Assembly: GCA_947468275.1 (NCBI GenBank)
Contig: CANIKO010000004.1
Coordinates: 167,429-231,428, forward strand
DNA: 64,000 nt
Direction of reading: 5' to 3'
Source: Bacteroidota bacterium
Lineage (GTDB): Bacteria > Bacteroidota > Bacteroidia > NS11-12g > UBA9320
The first letter of the stretch is position 1; each line of letters begins with the position of its first letter. A program made the position numbers and the translations under genes. Shown here one piece after another: positions 8,858 through 18,422 of this stretch. The notes below the pieces were generated by a model, which saw only the letters and a list, made by a program, of their open reading frames with translations, was not told the DNA's origin and ran no database searches.

Positions 8858-10213
8858 TTATTTTAAAAATCCTCCCAATTCGGTCCTTTCAATTTTTCCT
8901 TGTTCTTTAGTGATTAGATTTTTATAGGATAATTGTTCTGATGCAATTTCATCGTCGCCAGTAATTATGACCACTGGGATTCCTTTCTTTTCAGCATATT
9001 CAAACTGTTTGGGCAATTTTTTAATATCAGGAAAAACTTCAATTGAGATTCCCTCTTTTCTTAATTCACTGGCTAGTGTGTAATTAAAGTTCTGTCCATT
9101 TTCATCCAAATGGCAAAACATGGCTTTTACTTCCGTTTGAGCAACATTGGCAAACAAATTCAACTCTTCCATCACGTCATAAATCCGGTCAATACCAAAT
9201 GAAATTCCAACTCCTGAAACAGACGGCAACCCAAATACGCCGGTTAAATTATCATATCTGCCACCACCTGAAATACTTCCCATTTTTACATCGTTGGCTT
9301 TTATCTCAATGATGCTGCCTGTATAGTAATCAAGTCCTCGTGCAAGGGAAAGATCTATATATATTGAATTAATTATTCCTGTTGTTCCTGTAAAATTTGA
9401 TATTTTTCTTATTTCGTCACACCCCTCTTTTGCTCTATCAATTCCAATCAACTTGTTTTCAATAGTGGAAATTGAATTTAAGTTAAAAGGCATTTTAACT
9501 AATAAATTCTTTAAGGTGTCCATTTGAAAATTATCTAAACCTAAATCGGATAATTCATTTGTAATAGCATCAAATCCAACTTTGTCTAATTTGTCAATTA
9601 AAATTACAAAACTTTGAAATTTATCTTCAATATTTAATTTTGATGCAATGGCCTCTAATATTTTTCGATTGTTTAATAAAATCGAAAATCTAATACCTAA
9701 TTTCTCGAAAATTTCTGCAGCTATACATAACAAATCCGCCTCATTCATCAAACTTTCTGAACCTATAATATCGGCATCGCATTGCCAAAACTCTCGGTAA
9801 CGGCCGCGTTGAGGTCTGTCTGCTCGCCAAACGGGTTGCATTTGATAGCGTTTAAAAGGAAATGTTATTTCGTTCCGATTCATGGCCACGTAACGTGCCA
9901 AAGGAACCGTTAGGTCATAGCGCAATCCTTTTTCTGAAATTTGTGATGTTATTTTATTCGAAGCTTTTGAATTCCAAATAGCATCATTGGCATTGGCAGC
10001 AAAATCGCCAGAGTTTAATATTTTAAACAATAATTTATCTCCTTCCTCTCCGTATTTACCGGTTAGGGTTTCAAGTTGCTCCATAGCAGGAGTTTCCAAG
10101 GGCATAAAACCATATTTTTTAAAAACGGTTTCAATGGTATTGAAAATATATTTCCGCCGCTGCATCACAGCCGGCCCAAAATCGCGGGTTCCTTTTACTA
10201 ATGAGGGTTTCAT
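8858..10213 (-). CDS. hisS: histidyl-tRNA synthetase
   Basis: KGTRDFGP, class II motifs (FKRYQMQPVWRADRPQRGRYREFWQCD), LARGLDYYTG, SGGRYDNL. Confidence 0.95.
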   Translation of the reverse strand: MKPSLVKGTRDFGPAVMQRRKYIFNTIETVFKKYGFMPLETPAMEQLETLTGKYGEEGDKLLFKILNSGDFAANANDAIWNSKASNKITSQISEKGLRYDLTVPLARYVAMNRNEITFPFKRYQMQPVWRADRPQRGRYREFWQCDADIIGSESLMNEADLLCIAAEIFEKLGIRFSILLNNRKILEAIASKLNIEDKFQSFVILIDKLDKVGFDAITNELSDLGLDNFQMDTLKNLLVKMPFNLNSISTIENKLIGIDRAKEGCDEIRKISNFTGTTGIINSIYIDLSLARGLDYYTGSIIEIKANDVKMGSISGGGRYDNLTGVFGLPSVSGVGISFGIDRIYDVMEELNLFANVAQTEVKAMFCHLDENGQNFNYTLASELRKEGISIEVFPDIKKLPKQFEYAEKKGIPVVIITGDDEIASEQLSYKNLITKEQGKIERTELGGFLK

Positions 10214-10228
10214 TTTGATTAGTGTCTT

Positions 10229-10290
10229 GTCATTCCGACTTTAGGAGGAATCTAATTAGAAAACAGATGATTCGTTCCTCAGCATGACAA
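10229..10290. repeat. dispersed GTCATTCCGA...CATGAC imperfect inverted element
   Basis: gtcattccgactttaggaggaatct...cgttcctcagcatgacaa; relative at 20288-20350. Confidence 0.6.
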
Positions 10291-10498
10291 TGTTGGCAAA
10301 ATTAGTTTAAAGTAAGTTTAATATTGTCACAAGGGCACAAAAACAGCAAGTTTAACTTAGGTTTTCTTTTTGGAAATTTGTGACTTGGTGTCATAGGGGC
10401 AATTCATTCAGCCGAAATTTCAGAAGATTTGACAAAATATTTGTGAAATCAAATTCGTTTACTATTCCTTTGCACCACAATTTAAATAAACAAAAAAC

Positions 10499-11080
10499 AT
10501 GAATCGTACTTGGATTATCGTATTAGTAGTTTTAGGAATTCTATTTTTAGGTGGTTGCAATACCTATAATGGGTTAATTGGCAAGAAAAATGACGTTGAC
10601 CAGAAATGGGCCGATGTTCAATCCCAATACCAACGCAGGTTAGATCTTATACCTAATCTAGTAAAAACAGTTAAGGGATACGCTGATTTTGAAAAAAGCA
10701 CCTTACAAGCAGTTGTTGAAGCTAGAGCTAAAGCCACTAGTATAAATGTATCAGCCGATAATTTAGATGATGCCACTATTGCTAAAATAAATGCACAGAT
10801 GGGCCAGGTAAACAGTTCATTAAGCCGTTTATTAGCGGTAGTTGAGAACTACCCTGATCTAAAAGCTAATCAAGGGTTTCTTAAACTTCAAGATGAATTA
10901 GCAGGAACTGAAAATAGAATTGCTGTTGCCCGTGATAATTTCAACGAAGTGGTTAAGATGTATAATAATGCCGCTCAAAAATTCCCATCCGTAATTTTTG
11001 CGCGCCTTTTAGGGTTTAAATCCAAACCATATTTCGAATCCGAACAGGGAGCAGAAAAAGCACCTAAAGTAGAATTCTAA
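10499..11080 (+). CDS. LemA family protein
   Basis: lipobox-like GGCN after TM, YNGLIGKKNDVDQKWADVQSQYQRRLDLIPNLV signature. Confidence 0.95.
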   Translation: MNRTWIIVLVVLGILFLGGCNTYNGLIGKKNDVDQKWADVQSQYQRRLDLIPNLVKTVKGYADFEKSTLQAVVEARAKATSINVSADNLDDATIAKINAQMGQVNSSLSRLLAVVENYPDLKANQGFLKLQDELAGTENRIAVARDNFNEVVKMYNNAAQKFPSVIFARLLGFKSKPYFESEQGAEKAPKVEF

Positions 11081-11511
11081 TGGCTTGGCGTCCATTTTCC
11101 AAGGAGGAAGAACATACAATTACCAAAGCCGTGGCAGATGCTGAGGATGGAACTTCGGGTGAAATAAGGGTTCATATTGACCGTTATTGCAAAACCAATC
11201 CGTTATTAAAAGCACAAAACTTTTTTCACCATCTAAAAATGGATCAAACTGAATTGCGCAATGGAGTTATCATTTATATTTCAATGGATGATAAGCAAAT
11301 TGCCATTTATGGTGATAAGGGGATTAACGAGAAAGTAGATCCCGATTTTTGGGATTCTACACTCTTAAAAATTACTGAACAATTTAAAGCAGGGAAAATG
11401 GTTGAAGGCATAATAGCTGGACTGAATGAAGCCGGACTTCAATTAAAGAAGCATTTTCCTAAATCAAATAACGACACTAACGAACTATCGAATGAAATCA
11501 GTTATAGTTAA
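11080..11511 (+). CDS. TPM domain protein (soluble)
   Basis: SGEIRVHIDRYC..., IAIYGDKGINEKV TPM-phosphatase motif; overlaps lemA stop. Confidence 0.85.
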   Translation: MAWRPFSKEEEHTITKAVADAEDGTSGEIRVHIDRYCKTNPLLKAQNFFHHLKMDQTELRNGVIIYISMDDKQIAIYGDKGINEKVDPDFWDSTLLKITEQFKAGKMVEGIIAGLNEAGLQLKKHFPKSNNDTNELSNEISYS

Positions 11512-12253
11512 AATAGGTGCTGCATTTCTTCTTTTCTTCTATATAGGACAAACCTTTGCATATGATGTTCCTAAAAAACCAGAGGGCAATACGCGTTATA
11601 TAAACGACTATGCAGATCTTATTAGCTTAGATGAGGAGAATTTTCTTAATCAAAAGCTTCAAAAATATTGGGACAGTACATCCACTGATTTGGTTGTAGT
11701 TACCATTGAAACACTCAACGGAGAAGAGCCATTTGATGTTGGTTTAAAAATATATAATACATGGGGAATTGGAACAGCTTCTAAAGATAACGGAATCCTG
11801 ATTCTTATTGCTCATGAAAATGATGACCCTGCCAAACGAAAAATTTGGATTACAACAGGAAAGGGAGCTGAAGGGTTTTTACCAGATGGTGCGGCAGGCG
11901 AAGTTATCAGAAATACAATGGTGCCTGCATTTAAAGAAAAAATGTATGGCAAAGGTATTAATGCTGCCATTGATGAAATCATAGCTCGTTCAAAAGGTGA
12001 ATATAAGAACACGGTAGAAGGGCCTAAAATTAAATTTCCAATTTGGCTAATCATTATGATTGTCATTTTGATTTTAAGTATAATGGGGCGCAATTCGGGT
12101 CCTGGTTCACGCACCTACGGCGGCGGTTTGCTAGGTCCAACTATGTGGGGAGGTTTTGGTGGAGGATTCGGCGGCGGTGGAGGTGGTGGAGGATTTAGTG
12201 GCGGTTTTGGGGGAGGAATGTCAGGTGGCGGTGGTGCAGGAGGTAACTGGTAA
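11492..12253 (+). CDS. TPM domain membrane protein with Gly-rich C-terminus (YgcG-like)
   Basis: signal peptide, INDYADLIS..., KIWITTGKGAEGFLPDG, TM, GGGFGGGGGGGGFSGGFGGG tail. Confidence 0.9.
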   Translation: MKSVIVKIGAAFLLFFYIGQTFAYDVPKKPEGNTRYINDYADLISLDEENFLNQKLQKYWDSTSTDLVVVTIETLNGEEPFDVGLKIYNTWGIGTASKDNGILILIAHENDDPAKRKIWITTGKGAEGFLPDGAAGEVIRNTMVPAFKEKMYGKGINAAIDEIIARSKGEYKNTVEGPKIKFPIWLIIMIVILILSIMGRNSGPGSRTYGGGLLGPTMWGGFGGGFGGGGGGGGFSGGFGGGMSGGGGAGGNW

Positions 12254-12331
12254 TAACATTTCAGTTTTCTTTTTACATAAACTTTTTAATTATAAATTCG
12301 TAATTTTTAACTCCTAATTTGTAATTAACCC

Positions 12332-13054
12332 ATGCTCGATCAACTAAATTTAGACAATGTTCTTTTTATAGATATTGAAACGGTTCCCCAGTACAGTAAT
12401 TATGATGAACTTAGCGACCGTTGGAAATCCTTATGGAACAGAAAAGCGAGTTTTTTAGCCCGTAATCAGGAAACACCAGAAGAACTCTATAACCGGGCCG
12501 GTATTTATGCTGAGTTTGGTAAAATAATTTGTATTTCAGCAGGTTTTTTAAGCCGTAATGGAAACGGTTGGTCATTCAGAGTTAAATCATTTTATGGCCA
12601 TGATGAAAAATTAGTTTTAAAGGAATTCTCAGAATTGCTAAATAGCCGTTTTTCGGATACAGGAAAAGCTCTTTGTGCGCATAATGGTAAAGAGTTTGAC
12701 TTTCCATACCTTGCGCGTAGGATTTTAATCAACGAATTACCTTTGCCTTATATTCTAGATTTATCGGGTAAAAAGCCTTGGGAGGTTAGCCATTTAGATA
12801 CTATGGATTTATGGAAGTTTGGTGATTTTAAAAGCTTTACATCCTTGGATTTATTAGCTGCGGCATTTGATATACCATCTCCAAAGGATGATATTGATGG
12901 CAGCCAGGTTTACGGGGTGTATTACAATGAACCCGATGGTTTGGAACGTATAAAAACCTATTGCGAAAAAGACATTGCTACATTAGCAAAAATTTTATTA
13001 AAGTTTTCAGCAAAAGGAAGTTTTAATGATGAGGATGTGGTGGTTTTGAAATAA
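12332..13054 (+). CDS. predicted 3'-5' exonuclease, PolB-like DnaQ fold
   Basis: VLFIDIETVP ExoI, CAHNGKEFDFPYLARR ExoII, YCEKDIATLAKI ExoIII. Confidence 0.85.
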   Translation: MLDQLNLDNVLFIDIETVPQYSNYDELSDRWKSLWNRKASFLARNQETPEELYNRAGIYAEFGKIICISAGFLSRNGNGWSFRVKSFYGHDEKLVLKEFSELLNSRFSDTGKALCAHNGKEFDFPYLARRILINELPLPYILDLSGKKPWEVSHLDTMDLWKFGDFKSFTSLDLLAAAFDIPSPKDDIDGSQVYGVYYNEPDGLERIKTYCEKDIATLAKILLKFSAKGSFNDEDVVVLK

Positions 13055-13067
13055 TTAAAAATATATA

Positions 13068-13946
13068 ATGATAAAAATATTTACCCCAAAACTTTGGAAA
13101 GAATACAGTCTGATAGACTGTGGTGATTTTGAAAAACTAGAACAGTTTGGGCAATACATTCTCCGCAGACCTGAGCCACAGGCAGTTTGGCGAAAAGCAC
13201 TAAGTGAACAGGATTGGCAAAAAAAAGCGGATGTCGTTTTTAAAGCATCCAGCAGTCATAAAGGAGAATGGATAACCAAATCTGGATTTAAAGAACCTTG
13301 GAATATTTCCTATTATTTGCCAGATGCTGAGCTTAAATTCAAACTCCATTTAACAGCCTTTAAACATGTTGGGATTTTCCCGGAACAAGCTGAAAATTGG
13401 GAGTATATTTTTAAAACCATCAACGGATATAAGGCAGATGTTAGGATTCCTAAAATTTTAAACCTTTTTGCATACACTGGTGGGGCAAGTTTAGCTGCTA
13501 GAGCTGCCGGAGCGGATGTTACTCATGTGGATTCTGTAAAACAGGTGATAAACTGGGCTAACGACAACCAAAATTTATCCAAACTAAAAGACATTCGCTG
13601 GGTAGTTGAAGATGCTATGAAATTTGCAGAACGGGAAGCGAAACGAGGTAATTTATACAATGGAATTATTTTAGACCCACCGGCTTATGGGATTGGTGCC
13701 AATGGCGAACGCTGGAAATTGGAAGAAATGATTGATAAATTGCTGCAGATACTAAGTAAAATAATTCATCCCGAACATCGTTTTTTGGTTTTTAATTCTT
13801 ATTCATTAGGTTTTAGCAGTTTGATTGTTAAAAATCTATTGGAAAGTAATTTTAAGAACATCAAAAACTTAGAAATAGGTGAATTGGTGCTCCCTGCTAA
13901 ATCGGGATTGGATTTACCATTGGGAGTGATTGGAAGGTTTCAGTAG
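13068..13946 (+). CDS. class I SAM-dependent rRNA methyltransferase (RlmI/K family)
   Basis: LNLFAYTGGASLAARAAGADVTHVDSVKQVINWANDN and LDPPAYG motifs. Confidence 0.85.
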   Translation: MIKIFTPKLWKEYSLIDCGDFEKLEQFGQYILRRPEPQAVWRKALSEQDWQKKADVVFKASSSHKGEWITKSGFKEPWNISYYLPDAELKFKLHLTAFKHVGIFPEQAENWEYIFKTINGYKADVRIPKILNLFAYTGGASLAARAAGADVTHVDSVKQVINWANDNQNLSKLKDIRWVVEDAMKFAEREAKRGNLYNGIILDPPAYGIGANGERWKLEEMIDKLLQILSKIIHPEHRFLVFNSYSLGFSSLIVKNLLESNFKNIKNLEIGELVLPAKSGLDLPLGVIGRFQ

Positions 13947-13954
13947 CTCAATTG

Positions 13955-14013
13955 TAATTACGACGAAGGAGGAATCTCTATGTGAAATTTAGAGACCTCG
14001 AGCATCGGCATGA
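13955..14013. repeat. degenerate member of the dispersed GGAATCTC-type element
   Basis: acgacgaaggaggaatctct...cctcgagcatcggcatgag resembles 10229 and 20288 copies. Confidence 0.4.
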
Positions 14014-14074
14014 GAAATCCTTGAAATATTTTGATTTGTTTAAAATTTGTTCTTTCATACCAATCATTCCCGCT

Positions 14075-14082
14075 TAAATTTG
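14075..14082 (+). promoter_or_regulatory. -7 box TAAATTTG upstream of fsa
   Basis: exact TANNTTTG 23 nt before ATG. Confidence 0.4.
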
Positions 14083-14105
14083 CATCTTATTAAAAAAAAT
14101 ATTTA

Positions 14106-14762
14106 ATGAAATTTTTTATAGACACAGCCAATCTTGATCAAATACGCGAAGCTCAGGATTTAGGAGTATTGGATGGAGTTACAACCAATCCATCATTAAT
14201 GGCCAAAGAAGGAATTACTGGGGCCGAAAATGTTCTAAAACACTATAAAGCTATTTGTGATATAGTGGATGATAATGTAAGTGCTGAAGTAATTGCGACC
14301 GATTATGAAGGCATGGTAAAAGAAGGAGAGGTGCTAGCTAAAATTGACCCTAAAATTGTGGTAAAAATACCAATGATTAAAGACGGTATAAAAGCTATAA
14401 AATATTTTTCAAACAAAGGAATACGTACCAATTGCACTTTAGTATTCTCTGCAGGTCAAGCTATTTTAGCTGCAAAAGCAGGCGCTACTTTTCTTTCTCC
14501 TTTTATTGGCCGAATAGATGATATGAATTGGGATGGGATTGATTTGATTCACCAAATTTCAAATATTTATGCCATTCAAGGATACGATACTGAAATCTTA
14601 GCCGCTAGTGTTCGAAACTCTTTACATATTGTAAAATGTGCTGAAGCAGGTGCAGATGTAGTTACTTGTCCATTATCAGCAATACTTGGTTTATTAAAAC
14701 ACCCATTGACAGATATTGGGTTGGCTCAATTTTTGGCCGACCATAAAAAAGCAAATTCGTAA
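14106..14762 (+). CDS. fsa: fructose-6-phosphate aldolase / transaldolase-like
   Basis: MKFFIDTANLDQIREA..GVTTNPSLMAKEG..VVKIPM..TCPLSAI. Confidence 0.9.
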   Translation: MKFFIDTANLDQIREAQDLGVLDGVTTNPSLMAKEGITGAENVLKHYKAICDIVDDNVSAEVIATDYEGMVKEGEVLAKIDPKIVVKIPMIKDGIKAIKYFSNKGIRTNCTLVFSAGQAILAAKAGATFLSPFIGRIDDMNWDGIDLIHQISNIYAIQGYDTEILAASVRNSLHIVKCAEAGADVVTCPLSAILGLLKHPLTDIGLAQFLADHKKANS

Positions 14763-14820
14763 TAACTTTTAATACATCTTTTCAAAGTTTAATACTTAGG
14801 AAAAGTTTATCATAAAAATA

Positions 14821-15549
14821 GTGAAAAATATCGTCATCATTCCTACCTACAACGAATGTGAGAATATTGAACTCATGGTTAGGAAGGTATTTTCATTAAA
14901 TATTCCGTTTGATTTACTAGTTATTGATGACGGATCACCTGATGGAACAGGTGCTATTGTGAAACAATTACAAACTGAATTTTCTGGCAAGCTTCACATC
15001 ATTGAACGTCAAGGTAAACTTGGCTTGGGAACTGCATATATTGCAGGTTTTAAATGGTGTCTGGAAAAGGGTTATGATTATATCTGTGAAATGGATTGTG
15101 ATTTTAGCCACAATCCTGATGATTTATTAAAGCTTCAAAAAGCTTGTGCTGATGATAGTGCTGACTTATCCGTTGGCTCGCGTTATGTTAATAATCTTGT
15201 AAATGTCGTAAACTGGCCCATGGGAAGAGTTCTTTTAAGCTACTTTGCAAGTATGTACGTTCGAATTATTACAGGAATGGACGTAATGGATACCACAGCT
15301 GGTTTTGTTTGCTACAAACGCAAAGTTTTAGAAAAGATAGAACTTGATAAAATTCATTTCAAAGGGTATGCATTCCAAATTGAAATGAAGTTTACAGCCA
15401 TCAAATATGGTTTTAATTTAAAGGAAGTTGCCATCATTTTTACTGACCGTACAGCAGGTGAAAGCAAGATGAGTAAAGGAATTATTAAAGAAGCTTTTTT
15501 AGGTGTTATTCAATTGAAAATAAGCAGTTGGTTTAGGAATTGGAAGTAA
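14821..15549 (+). CDS. polyprenol monophosphomannose synthase (GT2, DPM1-like)
   Basis: GTG start; IIPTYNECENIELMV, LVIDDGSPDGTG, EMDCDFSHNPDDL, GSRY. Confidence 0.9.
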   Translation: MKNIVIIPTYNECENIELMVRKVFSLNIPFDLLVIDDGSPDGTGAIVKQLQTEFSGKLHIIERQGKLGLGTAYIAGFKWCLEKGYDYICEMDCDFSHNPDDLLKLQKACADDSADLSVGSRYVNNLVNVVNWPMGRVLLSYFASMYVRIITGMDVMDTTAGFVCYKRKVLEKIELDKIHFKGYAFQIEMKFTAIKYGFNLKEVAIIFTDRTAGESKMSKGIIKEAFLGVIQLKISSWFRNWK

Positions 15550-15550
15550 A

Positions 15551-16003
15551 TTATTTTATTGCCAGCAATAGTACAATACAACCAATTGAAATTAAAGTTT
15601 GACTAACCCAATATCCGTTACTTCTCGGTGGAACAGTTAAAAGTTGGGTATTTGTTTTCCCACTTTTAACATTAACTTCAATTTTTTTATCCATAGCCTC
15701 ATTCAAATTGTAAGAATCTGCCGAAAAATGGATGGAGTTAATTCCTTCGGGTACATTTTTTATGGTAATTCTTCTAACATATTTGCCGCTCATATACTTT
15801 TGTCCGATAAGCAATGAATCGTTTACAGTAAGGTTAGCATAAACTGGAGAGGTAGTTTTAATAACAAGATTGCCTGAATTGGAGGTAGGGTTACCATAGT
15901 TTACTACGATATTGGCACAGGAACTAAAAATCAAACATAGTGCAAAAAATAAAGAATATTTTGTTTTCATAATTTGCCTGAAATCTAACCTTTTGTGTTG
16001 CAA
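15551..16003 (-). CDS. hypothetical lipoprotein-like protein with PEGA-like domain and C-terminal TM
   Basis: signal and CAN lipobox; TTSPVYANLTVNDSL PEGA-like; C-terminal hydrophobic helix. Confidence 0.6.
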   Translation of the reverse strand: MQHKRLDFRQIMKTKYSLFFALCLIFSSCANIVVNYGNPTSNSGNLVIKTTSPVYANLTVNDSLLIGQKYMSGKYVRRITIKNVPEGINSIHFSADSYNLNEAMDKKIEVNVKSGKTNTQLLTVPPRSNGYWVSQTLISIGCIVLLLAIK

Positions 16004-16006
16004 AAT

Positions 16007-16753
16007 CTATAAGTTATTTTTCTTTAACCATTCTTCAGCCTTTAATAAATCCTCAGGCGTATCTATAGCAATACTTTGAAAATCCGTTTCAACCACTTTT
16101 ATTAAAAACCTATTTTCCAACCAGCATAATTGCTCAAGATTTTCCATTTTTTGTAAGGGAGTTTCCGTCAATCTAACTAGATCCATCAGAATATTCGTTT
16201 TATACCCATACACTCCTAAATGTTTAAAATAAACAGGAAAATTAGGCCATATTTCATTGTCATCGCGTTTGTAAGGAACAGGGCTACGACTAAAATATAG
16301 AGCAAAGTTGTCTCTGTCTGTCAGCACTTTAACGACATTTGGGTCATTTAATTCTTGAGCTGAATCAATTCGTTTTTTTAAAGTAGCTATACCTGTTCCA
16401 GGATCTTGAAGGGCTCTAACAACGGAGGCAATTTGTTGCGGTAAAATAAAGGGTTCATCCCCCTGAATATTTATAATAATATCCAGCTTTGAATTCAATT
16501 GTGCAATAGCTTCCGCAATTCGTTCAGTACCGTTCAAACAATTTTCTGAAGTCATAATAACTTCACCACCAAATGATTTTACATGGTCATAAATACGACT
16601 GTCATCCGTTGCCACAGCTACATAATCCAATCCACTTGAGCAGGCTTGGTCATAAACCCTTTGAATCATACTTTTGCCATTAATCAAAGCTAAAGGTTTT
16701 CCCGGAAAACGGGTGGAGGCAAAGCGGGCAGGAATTATGGCGGCTGTATTCAT
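16007..16753 (-). CDS. kdsB: 3-deoxy-manno-octulosonate cytidylyltransferase
   Basis: IIPARFASTRFPGKPLALINGKSMIQRVY, NIQGDEPF. Confidence 0.95.
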   Translation of the reverse strand: MNTAAIIPARFASTRFPGKPLALINGKSMIQRVYDQACSSGLDYVAVATDDSRIYDHVKSFGGEVIMTSENCLNGTERIAEAIAQLNSKLDIIINIQGDEPFILPQQIASVVRALQDPGTGIATLKKRIDSAQELNDPNVVKVLTDRDNFALYFSRSPVPYKRDDNEIWPNFPVYFKHLGVYGYKTNILMDLVRLTETPLQKMENLEQLCWLENRFLIKVVETDFQSIAIDTPEDLLKAEEWLKKNNL

Positions 16754-16773
16754 TTATACAAAAGTAAATATTT

Positions 16774-16848
16774 TAACACGGTGGCACAGAGAGTACAGAG
16801 AAAAAATTAAGAACATTAAAATAATTCTCTTCGCGAAACCCCGTGTTA
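16774..16848. repeat. small interspersed element with taacacgg/ccgtgtta ends
   Basis: 8-bp terminal inverted match, 'cacagagagtacagagaaaa' core in an otherwise AT-rich spacer. Confidence 0.35.
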
Positions 16849-16869
16849 TCATATCTTCTTGGGTTACCC

Positions 16870-17640
16870 TTATTTTCCAAATCCTTCAAGGCCCATTCCA
16901 AACAAAGCAAAATCATATTTCACAGGATCATTTTTATCAAATTTGCGAAGCCCTGAGGTTAACAATTCGGCTGTTTCCCAATTACTTTTTTCAGTAGTTA
17001 ATAATCCCAAAGTATTGGCCACTCTGAGCACATGAACATCTAAAGGGCATATTAATTGTGAAGGTTTAATAGATTTCCAAATCCCAAAGTCAACACCCTT
17101 ACCATCAACTCTCACCATCCATCGTAAATACATATTAAGGCGTTTACAGGCTGATTTCTTAATCGGTGTAGCAATATGTTTTTTACTTCGTAAAGGAGCA
17201 TACGAAAGATTAAAACACGAAGTATGAAAATTTTCTAAACCTGATTTAACGCTTTTATCACACAATTTCGGAAGAAATAAATATTCAAGAGAATCGTGTT
17301 CTTTATAAAACCCTTTAAAAGCTTCAATAATAAAAAGTAAATCTGTGCTGTTAAAGGTGCGATGGACGAAAGCTTCAAATTTTCTAAGTTCAATAGGAGA
17401 GTGGTTCGTTATGAAATCGTAAGGCTTTTCATCCATAAGATGCATTAAACGATTGCAGTTATTGATAATAGATTTCCTGTTGCCCCAGGCTAAAATTGCT
17501 GCAAAGAACCCAGAGATTTCGATATCCTGTTTTAATGAAAACCGATGAGGAATTCCTAATGGATCATTTTGCAAAAATGAAGGGTGATTGTATTGTTCTA
17601 CTTTTTCATCCAGTAATTCTTTTAGTTCTGCCGTCTTCAT
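16870..17640 (-). CDS. TIGR02757 family protein
   Basis: family-typical DPLGIPHRFS..DIEISGFFAAILAWGNRKSIINNC and CPLDVHVLRVANTLGL. Confidence 0.85.
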   Translation of the reverse strand: MKTAELKELLDEKVEQYNHPSFLQNDPLGIPHRFSLKQDIEISGFFAAILAWGNRKSIINNCNRLMHLMDEKPYDFITNHSPIELRKFEAFVHRTFNSTDLLFIIEAFKGFYKEHDSLEYLFLPKLCDKSVKSGLENFHTSCFNLSYAPLRSKKHIATPIKKSACKRLNMYLRWMVRVDGKGVDFGIWKSIKPSQLICPLDVHVLRVANTLGLLTTEKSNWETAELLTSGLRKFDKNDPVKYDFALFGMGLEGFGK

Positions 17641-18305
17641 ATATTCCGAAACGGAGAGCTGTCGTTATGGATTTTTATGGCTTTTCGGGTTAACCAAACT
17701 CCTAAAATCAAGGAAAGAATAGCTCCAAATTTAATAAGAGGAACATTATTTATAAAAAGAAAATAATCGTAAGATCCATGTAAAGCAACTGCTCCAACAA
17801 TTCCCATCAGTGTATTAAGCATATAATTACCATTAAATTTAGCTTTTGCCAAAAAATATCCCATCATGGCTGCAAAAGTTGCATGAGCAGGCACTGCAGT
17901 AAAAGCTCTCATTATTCCAACACTGGAACCACTTTCATAAACATAAAAAATATTTTCAATAAAGGCAAAACCAAGCGAAACTATTACACTATAAAGTATT
18001 CCATCGTAAGGTTCATTCACATATGATTTTTTCATAATTCTTCTTATAAAAAAGAATTTACTTATTTCTTCACTTAACCCAACAACTATATAAGCATAAA
18101 ATGCCAAATACAAATTGCTCCCTTGCTGAGTATACCCATAATGCTCCCACAAACCTTCAAATAATATAGCCGGAAAAATACTGATGCAGCCTCCTAAAAA
18201 GGCCCAAAACAATATTCGTAATGGTTCCTTATCAAATTTATCTTTATGGTAAAACCAAAAAAGAAGATAAATAACAGGAGCTGCGGCTATGGCTAGTAAT
18301 GTCAA
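17637..18305 (-). CDS. PrsW family intramembrane metalloprotease
   Basis: multi-TM; GLSEEISKFFFIR, ENIFYV, HATFAAMMGY, HGSYDY motifs. Confidence 0.9.
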   Translation of the reverse strand: MTLLAIAAAPVIYLLFWFYHKDKFDKEPLRILFWAFLGGCISIFPAILFEGLWEHYGYTQQGSNLYLAFYAYIVVGLSEEISKFFFIRRIMKKSYVNEPYDGILYSVIVSLGFAFIENIFYVYESGSSVGIMRAFTAVPAHATFAAMMGYFLAKAKFNGNYMLNTLMGIVGAVALHGSYDYFLFINNVPLIKFGAILSLILGVWLTRKAIKIHNDSSPFRNI

Positions 18306-18422
18306 AATTATTTAAGAATTTTAATTTACAATTTTAACTTTTTCAGTTGAAATGGTTGTAAAAGTGATTGGTGAATGTTTGAGACCGTGATAACCAATCA
18401 CCATTTTAACAAACCAAACAAT

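Noticed and set aside
12160-12250. GGTGGAGG-type tandem repeats
   Set aside because: They encode the normal Gly-rich tail of YgcG-like TPM proteins, not a satellite or CRISPR.
16674-16997. 107-aa plus-strand ORF across kdsB start, spacer and the TIGR02757 3' end
   Set aside because: Crosses two genes and a repeat-like spacer, no coding character.
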